Notes: generated by a model not told the origin, from the letters alone. A DNA stretch of 64,000 nt from a candidate division Hyd24-12 bacterium UBA5074 (GCA_002414865.1 DIAQ01000095.1:21640-85639), one strand, 5' to 3'. Shown: positions 19,001-27,483, counted from the first letter of the stretch. Numbers and translations are program-made.

Positions 19001-19389
19001 CGCATGCCCCTGTAGACGTGGAAGACCTCGAACAACGATGTCGGAGGCAGCCGCTTGAGCAGCGCCGCGGCCGGCACGACTGCGATGGTGGAGGGGCCGG
19101 GGGCCAGGAGTCCGTGCATGCACTCGATCCGGTCGGAGATCACGCTCTGGTGGGCCGGCTCTCCCTCGTATGGCAGGGTTTCGTAGGGAGGGAAGTAGAG
19201 CACCTGCCCGAGGATCGACCTGAGGTCGTCCCTGATGCTCTCCGCTTCACGCATCGAGGGCACCACCACCATGGTGGGTCCCGCAAGCCGGTGGAGGGCT
19301 GCCACGGCGAAGGAGCAGGAGGCGCCCCCCAGACCGCCGACGCGTGTCAGGGGAGAGGTGCTCACCCTGTCGAGGAGAGAGTCGAACAC
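16081..19389 (-). CDS. mfd: Transcription-repair coupling factor
   Basis: This 1102-residue ATPase removes stalled RNA polymerase and recruits UvrA. It has the UvrB-like N-terminus, the CarD-type RNA polymerase interaction domain (PGQFVVHRQYGIGIFRGLER), RecG-like helicase motifs (Walker A CGDVGYGKTEVA, DEEHRFGV, TATPIPRTL, QLRGRVGRS) and the C-terminal TRCF domain. Length is typical. The start is GTG at 19389. It lies between an M23 peptidase gene and the foldase cluster. Confidence 0.97.
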   Translation of the reverse strand: MFDSLLDRVSTSPLTRVGGLGGASCSFAVAALHRLAGPTMVVVPSMREAESIRDDLRSILGQVLYFPPYETLPYEGEPAHQSVISDRIECMHGLLAPGPSTIAVVPAAALLKRLPPTSLFEVFHVYRGMRLDPAELSSWLVSAGYEREDSVVEQGRWAARGGVIDAGGFGMDNPVRIEFFGDEVESLRIFDQRSQRSIREVASADLLPAREAVLRPELWDRAMERLPQGHYLAEKMLISNNIPGLEHHLPLFMDDSATLPDYLATIGTLVLVEPGRLQESLKAAWETQTQGFPADAGFTPGQQFATPEEMLERLSACPRTVSFEVTPSEDVDEYCLTLPQETYVGHPEEMRRQFSDWLGDGYRIAVACDSPAEKEAFAALIPEGMEVDVQVLSISEGFRMPEKGLVVLSERRLLSGRRRPGTVRRFRGGEPAAVDDDLSPGQFVVHRQYGIGIFRGLERVSTGGETIDCLSIEYADGDKLLVPVPEIGQVHLYRTPGDAHPQLDRIGASFWSGRVSRARVRAAEIAGRLAVLYAERKARERPLIPPPSNLMDALERTFPFEETPDQRTTIERVKEDFTKPMPMDRLICGDVGYGKTEVALRAAFRAADAGLQVAVLVPTTILAEQHFQTFRDRLAEFPVKVGVLSRFQTPAEQREVLAGLAEGSVSIIVGTHRILQKDVRFNRLGLVIIDEEHRFGVRQKEYLRELRTSVDTLAMTATPIPRTLHMALSGFRDISLIATPPRDRYPVHTELATFNPRIVATAVNRELEREGQVFYVHNRIATLGDVLADLQSALPGVRICTAHGQMRPEALEEVMHSFMEGGYDLLLCTAIIESGLDLPRVNTIFIDNAQTFGVADLYQLRGRVGRSYHRAYCYLLHPAGRRGLSPEARTRLESISRFTELGSGWHVAMRDLETRGAGELLGARQHGQIESIGYSLFEDLIAEEASRLRGGLQGPQADIRIEMPGDAFIPEDYMPDILERVRLYRIVWRSSGEEDVEDWKRFVRDRYGEMPDQVSNCAERARLRVLAGSAGAEEVVGGGKSLRIVLRSGAVTEAEAGRRLAGFGTRAIVREKTGRLVIALEYEGAEAVGLLGLATSALRRLG

Positions 19390-19454
19390 GCCGTCCCAGG
19401 TGAACTCGTCGACGAGCCACCCGGCGTGATGCTGCCGTCCCGGAGCGCTGGCGG

Positions 19455-20819
19455 TCAGTCCTGGCCGTCCGCGGAGGTGCGCACCAGGGCAGGCGGAGGG
19501 ACAGGGAGGTCCACCCCGGCCATCCGCTCCCAGGCCGATTCGAGAATCGGCAGGAAGCCGAGGAACGCCTGCAGCTCGTCACCCTCGAGGGGGGAGACCG
19601 GCGGCACGATTTCGGTGGCGGGATTCACGAAGGAGCCGTTCCGCTTCATCTCGAAGTGCACGTGCGGGCCGGTCGAGAGGCCCGTGCTGCCCACGTAGCC
19701 GATGATCTCCCCCTGCCTGACATACGAGCCCACCGACTGGCCCTGCGCGAACGACGACATGTGCCCGTAACCCGTCTCGTACCCGTTGGCATGCCTTATC
19801 TTGACGATGTTGCCATAGCCTCCCGAATACTGTCTCATCGTTATCACGCCGTCGCCGACCGCGTAGATCTCCGTGCCGGCCGGGGCGGCATAGTCGATGC
19901 CGTTGTGGGCCCTGCTGTATCCCAGGACAGGATGCATCCTGGACGAGCTGAACGAAGAGCTTATGCGCCCGAACGGAACGGGCATCCGGAGGAACATCGT
20001 CTTGAGGGATGCCCCGTCGCGGTGGTAGAAGTCGAGAACGACCGCGTCGGCCACCGTGTGGTAGAACGGGAAGGCCTCGGCCACGCCGCCCGAGGAGAAC
20101 TCGTACTTCGCGGCGAGGATCCGCCTGAACCCCGTTTCGGATGTGCCCGGATACCTCACCTCCTCCAGGAGGATGTAGACCCGGTCGCCTATGCGGACGT
20201 CATGGTAGAAGTCGATGTCGTAGGCGAAAAGCCTGTCCGTGAGCTCGTGCTGCAGCTCGGAGATGTAGGCGCTCGCCCTCGAGGAGTCGCGCTCCGTTAC
20301 GATCTCCCCCGATGGGCTGAGATCGGGGGGCAGGGCGTAGTCCCACAGGCTCTGCCAGACCGTCGAACGCACGTCGCAGGTGACGGCCCTGAGCCTCGTC
20401 CATTGAGTCTCGGGGACGAAGGTGCACTCGCTGACGAGACCGTCTCCGCCCAGTTTCACGCAGTAGAAGCCCCTGACGCTCCTTGGGAACGCCCTCAACT
20501 CCGAGAGCCTGCCCCTGACGAAGACCGCCTCTATGGTGTCGCCCTCGTGCTGCACGCGCCACTGGAGGCTGTCATGGAGGGCCGTGCAGCAGCGGACGTA
20601 GTTGTCACCGTCGACCCCGGCCTCGCGGAGCGCCCCCCCCAGGAACCCCTCCCCTATCACGGACGTCCTCACCTCCAGAGTGTCGGCGAGGATTCCTCCC
20701 AGAGAATCGAGGGTATGGGCGAGCAATTCGTTCTGGGCTGTATAGGGCCAGGGAGGGCCGGATCTCCTGATGGGCGGCTTCATGAACAGGACCGTGGCCG
20801 CCATCCCGGCGGCCACCAT
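19455..20819 (-). CDS. M23 family (LytM-type) peptidoglycan endopeptidase
   Basis: This is a 454-residue protein with an N-terminal hydrophobic anchor, a central region of about 270 residues with the outline of an OapA/LytM_N-like module, and a C-terminal M23 domain. The domain retains HNGIDYAAPAG, YGNIVKIRHANGYETGYGHM and GPHVHFEMKRNG, so all zinc ligands are present. It likely cleaves peptide cross-links in the periplasm. FtsEX are encoded later in the same run. The ATG at 20819 has AGGAG ten bases upstream. Confidence 0.9.
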   Translation of the reverse strand: MVAAGMAATVLFMKPPIRRSGPPWPYTAQNELLAHTLDSLGGILADTLEVRTSVIGEGFLGGALREAGVDGDNYVRCCTALHDSLQWRVQHEGDTIEAVFVRGRLSELRAFPRSVRGFYCVKLGGDGLVSECTFVPETQWTRLRAVTCDVRSTVWQSLWDYALPPDLSPSGEIVTERDSSRASAYISELQHELTDRLFAYDIDFYHDVRIGDRVYILLEEVRYPGTSETGFRRILAAKYEFSSGGVAEAFPFYHTVADAVVLDFYHRDGASLKTMFLRMPVPFGRISSSFSSSRMHPVLGYSRAHNGIDYAAPAGTEIYAVGDGVITMRQYSGGYGNIVKIRHANGYETGYGHMSSFAQGQSVGSYVRQGEIIGYVGSTGLSTGPHVHFEMKRNGSFVNPATEIVPPVSPLEGDELQAFLGFLPILESAWERMAGVDLPVPPPALVRTSADGQD

Positions 20820-20862
20820 GTAGGCTATACTCCTGCGGGTCAGGCGCAGCGGGATCCCCCCT

Positions 20863-21507
20863 TCAGGGCTCCGGGGCGGCCGGACCGCGGCCGGTCTCCG
20901 AGTAGAGCCTGTCGCCGCAGTCGCCCAGCCCGGGCCGTATGAACCAGCGCGAGTCCAGGTCCCGGTCGACGGCGGCAGTCACCACTATCAGCCTCTCGTG
21001 TCTCGAGAGCTTCGCAATGCCTTCAGGTGCGCTGACCATGGATGCCAGCACCACAGCGGCGGCACCCTTCGAGAAGAGAAAGTCGACGACGCCCCTGGAG
21101 GTTCCTCCGGTTGCGAGCATCGGGTCGAGGATGATGGCCTGCCTCCCCGTGGCATCGGGCACCGAGTCGTAGAACCAGATGGGCTTCGACGTCTGCTCGT
21201 CCCTCCGGACGGCTACGAAGCCGACCGGGGCCAGCGGCAGCACGGCCTGGAAGGGTCCGAGCATGCCCAGCCCGGCCCTCAGTATCGCCACGATTACGGG
21301 CTGCCTCGCAAGGAGCTCGCCGAGGGTGGATTCCATCGGCGTCTCCACCTCGACAGGCGCGGTCTGGAGATGGCGGGACGCCTCGAACGCCAGGAGTGTC
21401 GAGAGACCAGCCGCACAGACCCGGAAGCCTGCTGGAGGAGTCCTCCTGTCCCTCATGCGTGTGAGGAGGTCCCGCGCCACGGGATGATCGAGCTCCACCA
21501 GCTTCAA
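20863..21507 (-). CDS. upp: Uracil phosphoribosyltransferase
   Basis: This 214-residue pyrimidine salvage enzyme converts uracil and PRPP to UMP. It has the PRPP-binding loop AIILDPMLATGGTS, the ILRAGLGML segment and the C-terminal uracil-binding GDCGDRLYSE region. The start is TTG at 21507 with GGAGG five bases upstream; no ATG lies nearby. It diverges from tyrS. Confidence 0.95.
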   Translation of the reverse strand: MKLVELDHPVARDLLTRMRDRRTPPAGFRVCAAGLSTLLAFEASRHLQTAPVEVETPMESTLGELLARQPVIVAILRAGLGMLGPFQAVLPLAPVGFVAVRRDEQTSKPIWFYDSVPDATGRQAIILDPMLATGGTSRGVVDFLFSKGAAAVVLASMVSAPEGIAKLSRHERLIVVTAAVDRDLDSRWFIRPGLGDCGDRLYSETGRGPAAPEP

Positions 21508-21529
21508 GAGCGCCTCCGGAGAAAATTTG

Positions 21530-21558
21530 TTGACAACATACTCCGGCCGTCATACACT
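21530..21558 (+). promoter_or_regulatory. tyrS promoter
   Basis: A perfect TTGACA (21530-21535), a 17-base spacer and TACACT (21553-21558) are present. The -35 box is embedded in a perfect 11-base inverted repeat TGTTGACAACA (21528-21538). The predicted start leaves a leader of about 25 bases before the TTG codon, so there is no room for a T-box riboswitch. Confidence 0.75.
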
Positions 21559-21564
21559 CGCCAA
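21535..21564 (-). promoter_or_regulatory. Divergent upp promoter, overlapping the tyrS promoter
   Basis: On the minus strand TTGGCG (21564-21559) is followed at 18 bases by TATGTT (21540-21535). It overlaps the tyrS promoter almost completely, so the two would compete for polymerase. Confidence 0.45.
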
Positions 21565-21590
21565 TTGGGCAACGAATGGGAGGAACTCGC

Positions 21591-22820
21591 TTGGACGCGC
21601 TCAGGACGCTCACGGACAGAGGGCTGGTCTACCAGGTCACCGACGAGGAGAATCTGTCGGAGATCCTGTCAGCCGGCAGGGTGACTTTCTATGTCGGATT
21701 CGACGCCACGGCCTCCAGCCTCCACCTCGGTCACCTGGTCCCTCTCATGGCGGCGAGCTGGCTGCAGAAGGCGGGGCACCGTCCCCTGATCGTCGTAGGC
21801 GGGGCCACAGCACTCGTAGGCGACCCCTCCGGGAGGAGTTCGGAGAGGACGCTCGAGGCGCGCGAGACAGTCGAGGACTGGGCGGGGAGCATCGCGGCGC
21901 AGCTTCGGCGCTTCCTCGACTTCGGCCCCGATGCGGCGCAGCTCCTCGACAACTCCGCCTGGCTCCTGGGGCTCGACTACATCGGCTTCCTCCGCGACAT
22001 CGGCAGACATTTCAGCGTCAACCGCATGCTCACCGCCGACTCGGTGAAGAGCAGGCTCGAGAAGGGGCTCTCCTTCCTCGAGTTCAACTACATGCTACTG
22101 CAGTCCTATGATTTCCTCTGGCTGAACCGGAGCTGCGGCTGCACACTCCAGATCGGCGGCGCCGACCAGTGGGGCAACATAGTCGCGGGCATCGACCTCA
22201 TCAGGCGCGTGGAGGGCGGCGAGGCCTTCGGGCTCACCTGCCCCCTCGTAACGGCATCCACGGGTCAGAAGATGAGCAAGTCGATGCCGGGCGGAGCGAT
22301 CTGGCTGGATCCCTGCATGACCTCGCCATATGACTACTACCAGTTCTGGATAAACGTGGACGACCGCGACGCGATCTACTTCATGAAGCTCTACACATTC
22401 ATGGAGATCGCGGAGATCGAGCGCTACTCGGCCTTGCGCGGCGAGGACACCAGGGAGGTCAAGCAGCGGCTGGCGTGGGAGGCCACGGCGATCGTCCACG
22501 GAGCGCCCGAGGCCGACAAGGCGAGAGACGCCTCCTCGGCCCTCTTCGGGGGAACCGGGGACGGGGCTTCCGTGCCATCCCTGGAGATGCCTGCCTCGAA
22601 GCTCGCCGAAGGCATCTCCTACACCGACCTGTTCGTCGAGACCGGCCTCTGTTCGAGCAGGAGCGAGGTCCGGCGGCTCTGCAGCCAGAACGGCCTGCAT
22701 GCAGGCAGCCGCAGCATCTCGAACCCCGACGGATGCCTCGCGCCGGAGGATCTGACCTCGGGCTCGATACTCCTCAGAGCCGGCAAGAAACGCTACTTCA
22801 GGGTCGTCTTCTCGGAGTAG
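21591..22820 (+). CDS. tyrS: Tyrosyl-tRNA synthetase
   Basis: This 409-residue class I synthetase has the HLGH form of the HIGH motif, GGADQWGNI for tyrosine binding, KMSKS, and a C-terminal S4 domain (SYTDLFVETGLCSSRSEVRRL). The start is most likely TTG at 21591, because GGGAGG sits seven bases ahead; an ATG at 21576 precedes that site and would bury it. The 3' end overlaps the convergent gene by 23 bases. Confidence 0.96.
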   Translation: MDALRTLTDRGLVYQVTDEENLSEILSAGRVTFYVGFDATASSLHLGHLVPLMAASWLQKAGHRPLIVVGGATALVGDPSGRSSERTLEARETVEDWAGSIAAQLRRFLDFGPDAAQLLDNSAWLLGLDYIGFLRDIGRHFSVNRMLTADSVKSRLEKGLSFLEFNYMLLQSYDFLWLNRSCGCTLQIGGADQWGNIVAGIDLIRRVEGGEAFGLTCPLVTASTGQKMSKSMPGGAIWLDPCMTSPYDYYQFWINVDDRDAIYFMKLYTFMEIAEIERYSALRGEDTREVKQRLAWEATAIVHGAPEADKARDASSALFGGTGDGASVPSLEMPASKLAEGISYTDLFVETGLCSSRSEVRRLCSQNGLHAGSRSISNPDGCLAPEDLTSGSILLRAGKKRYFRVVFSE

Positions 22821-23823
22821 CCGGGCCGGGGCCGGACGTCCCTATGAGTATCGCGTCGTAGGCGGCGTCGGCCTGGTGCACCTGCCTGCCCTGCAGGTCG
22901 CGCACATCGTCCTCGACCACCAGGCTCCTCCCGTATCTGGGCACGGTGCCCTCCAGGAACAGAGCGTAGTCGGAAGGGAAGACCCCGAGCCCGTCGAGTC
23001 TCGACCCTGTCTCGTTCACGACGGCTGTGGCCGCCTTTTCGAACATGCCGAGATCCTTGAGGTAGGTCCGGACCTCCTCCATGCCTTCGCCCGAGCTGTC
23101 CCTGGCTATGACGATCCGTTCGAGATCGACGGCTCCGCCCCCGCCGCCCACCCGGTACAGGCCCTCCTCCGGAGAGCCCCCGACCGGCACCGCCGAGCCT
23201 GAGCGCGCCACCGGCAGCCGATCGGACCCGCCCGCCACGAGCAGGCACATCTCCCCTTCGTCCCCCCCTCCGCCACCGGAGTCGAAGAACGCGAAGCATG
23301 CCATCGCAGCGAGGGCAAGGACTCCGGCGACAGGCAGGAGCCGCGCGGAGACCCGTCTCCGGGGGCGGCCGGGGGCCGGCACGGCATGGGATGCAGGCTG
23401 GATGACCAGCACGGGCGACCTGCCGTCGTCCTCCAGCATACCCAGCGCTTCGCCGGGTTCGGAGGGAGGCTGGTCCGAGGCCGGCTGACGAGGCATCCCG
23501 CCCGCCCATGCCATGATCATGGCACCCTCGGCGAGAGGTGTGCGCGAGGAGGATGCCGATTCCCTGGCAGGCTCCTCCCATGCCGAGGCCCCCTCGGGGC
23601 CCAAAGCCGAGGCTCCCGCGGAACCGGCTCGGAAATACCACATCATGCCGTCGCGGATCACCCCGAAGACCAGCCCCTCAAGCCTCTCCCTCGGAGGGAG
23701 CGCCCCGGCCAGGGACTGCAGGGCGGAGCAGAGATCCTCACCCGGAGGCAGAGTCCTCAGGCCGTCAAGCAGGCCGGCGCAGTAAGAGTAGGGATTCGAG
23801 CCTCCCCCTCCCAGCGCCGCCAC
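22798..23823 (-). CDS. Unrecognised single-pass membrane protein
   Basis: The protein has at least 341 residues: a soluble N-terminal part, a basic RRRVSAR stretch, a transmembrane helix (LLPVAGVLALAAMACFAFF) and a Gly-rich linker, then an extracytoplasmic domain of about 120 residues. The N-terminal part faintly recalls PP2C phosphatases (FGVIRDGMMWYFRAG), too weakly to assign. The frame stays open and protein-like upstream of the GTG at 23823 as far as about 23930, without another ATG, GTG or TTG, so the true start is doubtful. It lies downstream of a coiled-coil lipoprotein gene. Confidence 0.55.
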   Translation of the reverse strand: MAALGGGGSNPYSYCAGLLDGLRTLPPGEDLCSALQSLAGALPPRERLEGLVFGVIRDGMMWYFRAGSAGASALGPEGASAWEEPARESASSSRTPLAEGAMIMAWAGGMPRQPASDQPPSEPGEALGMLEDDGRSPVLVIQPASHAVPAPGRPRRRVSARLLPVAGVLALAAMACFAFFDSGGGGGDEGEMCLLVAGGSDRLPVARSGSAVPVGGSPEEGLYRVGGGGGAVDLERIVIARDSSGEGMEEVRTYLKDLGMFEKAATAVVNETGSRLDGLGVFPSDYALFLEGTVPRYGRSLVVEDDVRDLQGRQVHQADAAYDAILIGTSGPGPATPRRRP

Positions 23824-23927
23824 GAAAAGGGCGCCGGAAGGATGGGAGGCCCAGGCCGCGCAGCCTGATCCCGTCCTCGTCGAGCCACGGGTCTGCCGGG
23901 AGGCGTCTGCCGGGAGCCCTCGAGTCT

Positions 23928-24482
23928 CTACCTCGAGCTCCCGGAACCGCTCGAGGACCCGCCCGTGGAGCCTCCCCTGGAGCTGCCGCCGGTGGAGCCA
24001 CCCCTCGATGAGCCGCCGCTGGATCCGCTGCGCGAGGAGCCTGAGGAAAGGCCGCTGACCGTCGACTGCAGCGATGCCACCTGGTCCTCGAGGCCGTCGA
24101 TCCTGTCCCTGAGGCTGTCCAGCGTGGGTCCCACCTCGGAGATGCCTGCGGACATGATTGCGAGCGACTCCTGTGCCGCGGAAACCATCCCGCCCATCTC
24201 CACGAGCCCTGCGGAGAGCGAGTCGATGGAGGCCAGGGTCTCCTCGAGACGGGCCGAGGCGTCGGGGGAGACATCGAGACCCTGGGCTGCGAGGGTTTCC
24301 TCGATGGTGCCGAGGCGCCTCTCGAGATCGGGCAGATTCACCTCCGGGGAGCTCTGGGCGAGCTCCTCGATGTCGTCCATCCTGCTTGAGACGTCGTCTA
24401 TCTTTGTATTGAGCTGGTCAATTCCCGGAACGCTGCATCCGAGTGCCAGGACCAGAGGCAGCAGAATGACGAGAATGCGCAT
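23928..24482 (-). CDS. Coiled-coil lipoprotein with Gly/Ser/Arg repeat tail
   Basis: This is a 184-residue lipoprotein (lipobox VLALGC). Residues about 20-145 are heptad-rich and predicted to form a coiled coil (IDDVSSRMDDIEEL, LRDRIDGLEDQVASL). The last 40 residues are a low-complexity tail of GGSS, RGGST and GSGSS units. This layout recalls Lpp-like or tethering lipoproteins, but no family match is clear. The ATG has GGAGGG upstream. Confidence 0.75.
   Translation of the reverse strand: MRILVILLPLVLALGCSVPGIDQLNTKIDDVSSRMDDIEELAQSSPEVNLPDLERRLGTIEETLAAQGLDVSPDASARLEETLASIDSLSAGLVEMGGMVSAAQESLAIMSAGISEVGPTLDSLRDRIDGLEDQVASLQSTVSGLSSGSSRSGSSGGSSRGGSTGGSSRGGSTGGSSSGSGSSR
23931..24050 (-). repeat. 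Coding tandem repeat, Gly/Ser-rich
   Basis: The 3' end of the lipoprotein gene consists of imperfect 9-18 base units encoding GGS, SRGGST and SSGSG. Copy number is likely to vary between strains. Confidence 0.6.
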
Positions 24483-24511
24483 GCAGGACCCTCCGTTTCG
24501 TCGACCGGCGT

Positions 24512-25063
24512 TCAGGGCCGGTCTTCAGAGAAGACTTCGGCGGTATAGGTGAACAACTCGACTCCCTCGGATTTCCAGGCTGCGGGAGGGAGGCCCGCCT
24601 TCAGACAGACATGGCCGAGCAGCTGGTCCCTGTCCCAGCCTTCCTCGCGCGCGACCTGCGGCAGCAGCGTGCCGGATCTGGCGCCCCTGCGGATGTAGAC
24701 TCCGTGATCACCTGGAACCACATCGGACGGCCTCGCAGGCTTCATCGGGCTCAGGACCGAGATCTCGACGAACAGACTCCCGATCTCCGACGGGCGGACG
24801 GGCGGGAATCTCGGATCCTCGACCGCGGCAGCGGCGGCCATCCTGACAACCGTCTGGCCCAGAGTGCCCATCGGGGTGAAGCAGCCGATGCATCCCCTCA
24901 GCTCGGAACCCTGTTTCGTCCGGAGAGTCACGAAAGCCCCGAGATGTGCACCAAGCGCCCCCTCGGACGGAGCGGCCGGCAGGGCGGAGCCCCGCGAAGC
25001 AGCCTCCACCGAGCTCCGGGCAGCCGCCAGGAGCGTGATCCGCTCGGAAGGGCAGAGGCTCAC
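24512..25063 (-). CDS. AMMECR1-domain protein (AmmeMemoRadiSam system protein A)
   Basis: This 183-residue protein is a complete AMMECR1 domain, with the hallmark LRGCIGCF, then EDPRFPPVRPSE, ISVLSPMKP and a C-terminal helix (WDRDQLLGHVCLKAGLPPAAW). The biochemical role of the family is unresolved. The GTG at 25063 overlaps the Memo stop as GTGA, so the two are coupled. In many genomes AMMECR1, Memo and a radical SAM enzyme are linked; the third partner is not adjacent here. Confidence 0.9.
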   Translation of the reverse strand: MSLCPSERITLLAAARSSVEAASRGSALPAAPSEGALGAHLGAFVTLRTKQGSELRGCIGCFTPMGTLGQTVVRMAAAAAVEDPRFPPVRPSEIGSLFVEISVLSPMKPARPSDVVPGDHGVYIRRGARSGTLLPQVAREEGWDRDQLLGHVCLKAGLPPAAWKSEGVELFTYTAEVFSEDRP

Positions 25064-25878
25064 GAAGCCAGCCTCCGGGTGCAGCCCGCCATGTACCCTA
25101 CCACCGCGGATTCGTCCCCCGAGGCTGCGGCCGACGTGTCGTATGCCGTTATGCCGGCCTCGAAGGGCCCGCTCTCGGCGGCCCAGGCCAGGAGGGTCAT
25201 CACGGGTCCGGCTCCGCAGGCTTCGGCCCGCCCCCGGGTGAGCAGGCCCTCGATCGCGGAGGGATCGCCGGTGGCGAAGGCCTCGCCGAACCTTCCGTCG
25301 AGCTGCTTCGCCGTTTCGATCGGATGGTAGTGCGAGAGATCGCTGGATGCGACGAACAGCATCCTTCCCTGTCCCTCGCAGGCGGTGACGAGCGACGAGG
25401 CGAGGGATCGGGAGAACGATGCGGAGACCGATCCCTGGAGGATGGGCACGATCATGGCGAAGGGCCATCTGACCTGGACGAAGGGGATCTGGACCTCCTC
25501 GGCATGCTCCATGGAATGGGCTCTGGGTTCGTATCCGAAGCCGAGCTCGGCGAGGCGGGCGACGATCGTCCTGTTGACCCTCGCCGCGCCCAGAGGAGTT
25601 CTGTATGCCTCTCCCCCGTACACGGAAGCTCCAGCCACGGGAAACCGGTGGCATGGCGCGACCACCAGGACCGTCTGTATGTCCGCGGGGGCGCTTGCGA
25701 ATGCAGCGCCGGCGATCCTCCCCGAGTAGACATATCCAGCATGCGGACTGACGATGCCTGTAACCCCCTCGTCGGAGACCGGGCCGGCAGCCGAGAGGTA
25801 GGACTCCACCTCCCTGCGGAGGCGTCCGGGATCGGCGGTGTAGAACATCCCCGCCACAGCGGGCCTCCGCTCAGCCAC
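25060..25878 (-). CDS. Memo-like protein (AmmeMemoRadiSam system protein B)
   Basis: This is a 272-residue Memo-family protein with the conserved metal-site region: SPHAGYVYSG, VVAPCHRFP, SSDLSHYHP and ACGAGP. The family is related to non-haem iron dioxygenases. It starts at GTG 25878, inside the end of dapB. Its position between dapB and AMMECR1 suggests shared transcription, not necessarily a shared pathway. Confidence 0.9.
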   Translation of the reverse strand: MAERRPAVAGMFYTADPGRLRREVESYLSAAGPVSDEGVTGIVSPHAGYVYSGRIAGAAFASAPADIQTVLVVAPCHRFPVAGASVYGGEAYRTPLGAARVNRTIVARLAELGFGYEPRAHSMEHAEEVQIPFVQVRWPFAMIVPILQGSVSASFSRSLASSLVTACEGQGRMLFVASSDLSHYHPIETAKQLDGRFGEAFATGDPSAIEGLLTRGRAEACGAGPVMTLLAWAAESGPFEAGITAYDTSAAASGDESAVVGYMAGCTRRLAS

Positions 25879-26608
25879 CCCGGCCCTCCATCATGTCCTC
25901 CATGCCGTACAGACCTGGCGGTCTCTCCATGACGAACGCCGCCGCCTCCAGGGCTCCGAGTACGAACAGGCGCCGTCCGGATGCCCTGTGGCCGAGGAGC
26001 ATCCTCTCCCCTTCGAGAAGGATGTGGACCTCGTGGTCGCCCGCCACGTCTCCTCCCCTCACGGAGTGGACGCCCACCTCGTCACGCTCGCGAGGGCCCC
26101 GCCGTCCGCTTCGCCCCATGACGGGGACCGCCTGACGTCCGGTCCCACCCGACCAGCTCTCGAGGAGCTTCTGGGCGGTTCCGCTGGGACTGTCGACCTT
26201 GCCACGATGGTGGACCTCGACGATCTCGAGGTCCGCCCTGTCCCCGAGGAGCCTCGCTGCCTCGAATACCAGCCTCCCGAGCACATGGATCCCGAGGCTC
26301 ATGTTCGGGGAGTGGAAGACAGGGCGGTCGACCGCCCATGCTGCGAGCAGGGCTCTCTCGGCCGGTCCCAGCCCCGTCGTCCCGCTCACGAGAGCGGCCC
26401 CTGATCCCACCAGGAGCGCCCCGAGCGACTCGAATGCCGAAGGCGTCGAGAAATCGAAAACCACCTCGACTGCGGAGGGCAATGTGCCGGCGGGCTCGGC
26501 CAGGGATATGTCGTAGCATGCCGTGATGTCGAAGCCTCGCTCGGGGGCTTCCTGCCTGAGAAGCCGGCCCATGCGCCCCTCGGAACCGAAGACGGCCGCC
26601 TTCGTCAA
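25871..26608 (-). CDS. dapB: 4-hydroxy-tetrahydrodipicolinate reductase
   Basis: This 245-residue enzyme performs the second step of the diaminopimelate branch of lysine synthesis. It has the nucleotide-binding GSEGRMG, VSGTTGL, and the catalytic EVHHRGKVDSPSGTA. The TTG at 26608 overlaps the dapA stop as TTGA. Confidence 0.93.
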   Translation of the reverse strand: MTKAAVFGSEGRMGRLLRQEAPERGFDITACYDISLAEPAGTLPSAVEVVFDFSTPSAFESLGALLVGSGAALVSGTTGLGPAERALLAAWAVDRPVFHSPNMSLGIHVLGRLVFEAARLLGDRADLEIVEVHHRGKVDSPSGTAQKLLESWSGGTGRQAVPVMGRSGRRGPRERDEVGVHSVRGGDVAGDHEVHILLEGERMLLGHRASGRRLFVLGALEAAAFVMERPPGLYGMEDMMEGRGG

Positions 26609-27483
26609 GCGATCCCCGCCTGTTCCATCGCGAGCCTCAGGGCTCCCGTCAGATCCTGCCTCATCGGCGTGAGGGGCAGTCGGAGCTCGTTCCTGATGCG
26701 GCTCGTAATCGCCAGCGCCTGCTTGACCGGTATGGGGTTGCTCTCGAGGAAAAGGGCGTTCATCAGGGGGAACAGCCTCTCGTGGATGGCCCTGGCCCTG
26801 ACGAAGTCCCCTTCGAGGGCGAGTCCGGCCATCCTCGCGGTGTCGGCCGGCGCCAGGTTGGACAGCACGGAGACGACCCCCTCTGCGCCCAGGGCCATGG
26901 CCGCCAGGGCCAGATGGTCGTCTCCGCTCAGGATCGACATGCCGCAGAGGGATCGGATCGCCGTCACCCGTTCGACGGCTCCGGCGGCATCCTTCACGGC
27001 GACGATGCGGGGATGCTCGGCGAGGAGCGCCAGCGTCCCGGGCGTCATGTTGGTGCCTGTCCGGCCCGGGACGTTGTAGACCATCACCGGGCATTCGACG
27101 GCGTCGGCCACCGCTCTGTAGTGCTCCACCTGACCCTCTGCCGTGGGCTTGTTGTAGTAGGGTGTTATGACGAGGATGCCGTCCACCCCCAGCGAGGAGG
27201 CGGCGCGAGAGAGCTCCACGGTGGCAGCGGTGTCGTTCTTCCCCGTCCCCGCGATCACCGGGACGCGCCCCGCGGCGACGCGCAGCACCGTGCGGACCAC
27301 CTCCAGATGCTCGTCCCGCCCCAGGGTGGCGGCCTCGCCGGTGCATCCACAGGCGACGAGGCCGTCTATGCCCTCAGCGACCTGCCAGTCGACGAGCCGT
27401 TCCAGGGAGGGCAGGTCGAGCCTGCCGTCCGCGAAGGGGGTGACGAGTGCGGTCCAGGCTCCCCGCGGCCGGGAAAGGGTCAT
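26605..27483 (-). CDS. dapA: 4-hydroxy-tetrahydrodipicolinate synthase
   Basis: This 292-residue TIM-barrel aldolase condenses pyruvate with aspartate semialdehyde. Key residues visible are [18 protein letters not shown], the catalytic Tyr in VYNVPGRTG, and the Schiff-base Lys in IVAVKDAAG. The ATG overlaps the slipin stop as ATGA. Supply of diaminopimelate fits the peptidoglycan genes in the window. Confidence 0.95.
   Translation of the reverse strand: MTLSRPRGAWTALVTPFADGRLDLPSLERLVDWQVAEGIDGLVACGCTGEAATLGRDEHLEVVRTVLRVAAGRVPVIAGTGKNDTAATVELSRAASSLGVDGILVITPYYNKPTAEGQVEHYRAVADAVECPVMVYNVPGRTGTNMTPGTLALLAEHPRIVAVKDAAGAVERVTAIRSLCGMSILSGDDHLALAAMALGAEGVVSVLSNLAPADTARMAGLALEGDFVRARAIHERLFPLMNALFLESNPIPVKQALAITSRIRNELRLPLTPMRQDLTGALRLAMEQAGIA

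Noticed and set aside
21559..21591. T-box riboswitch upstream of tyrS
   Set aside because: The predicted leader is only about 25 bases long, too short for a T-box stem and antiterminator.
23931..24050. Possible CRISPR-like or variable repeat array
   Set aside because: The units are short, in-frame, Gly/Ser-encoding and have no unique spacers.
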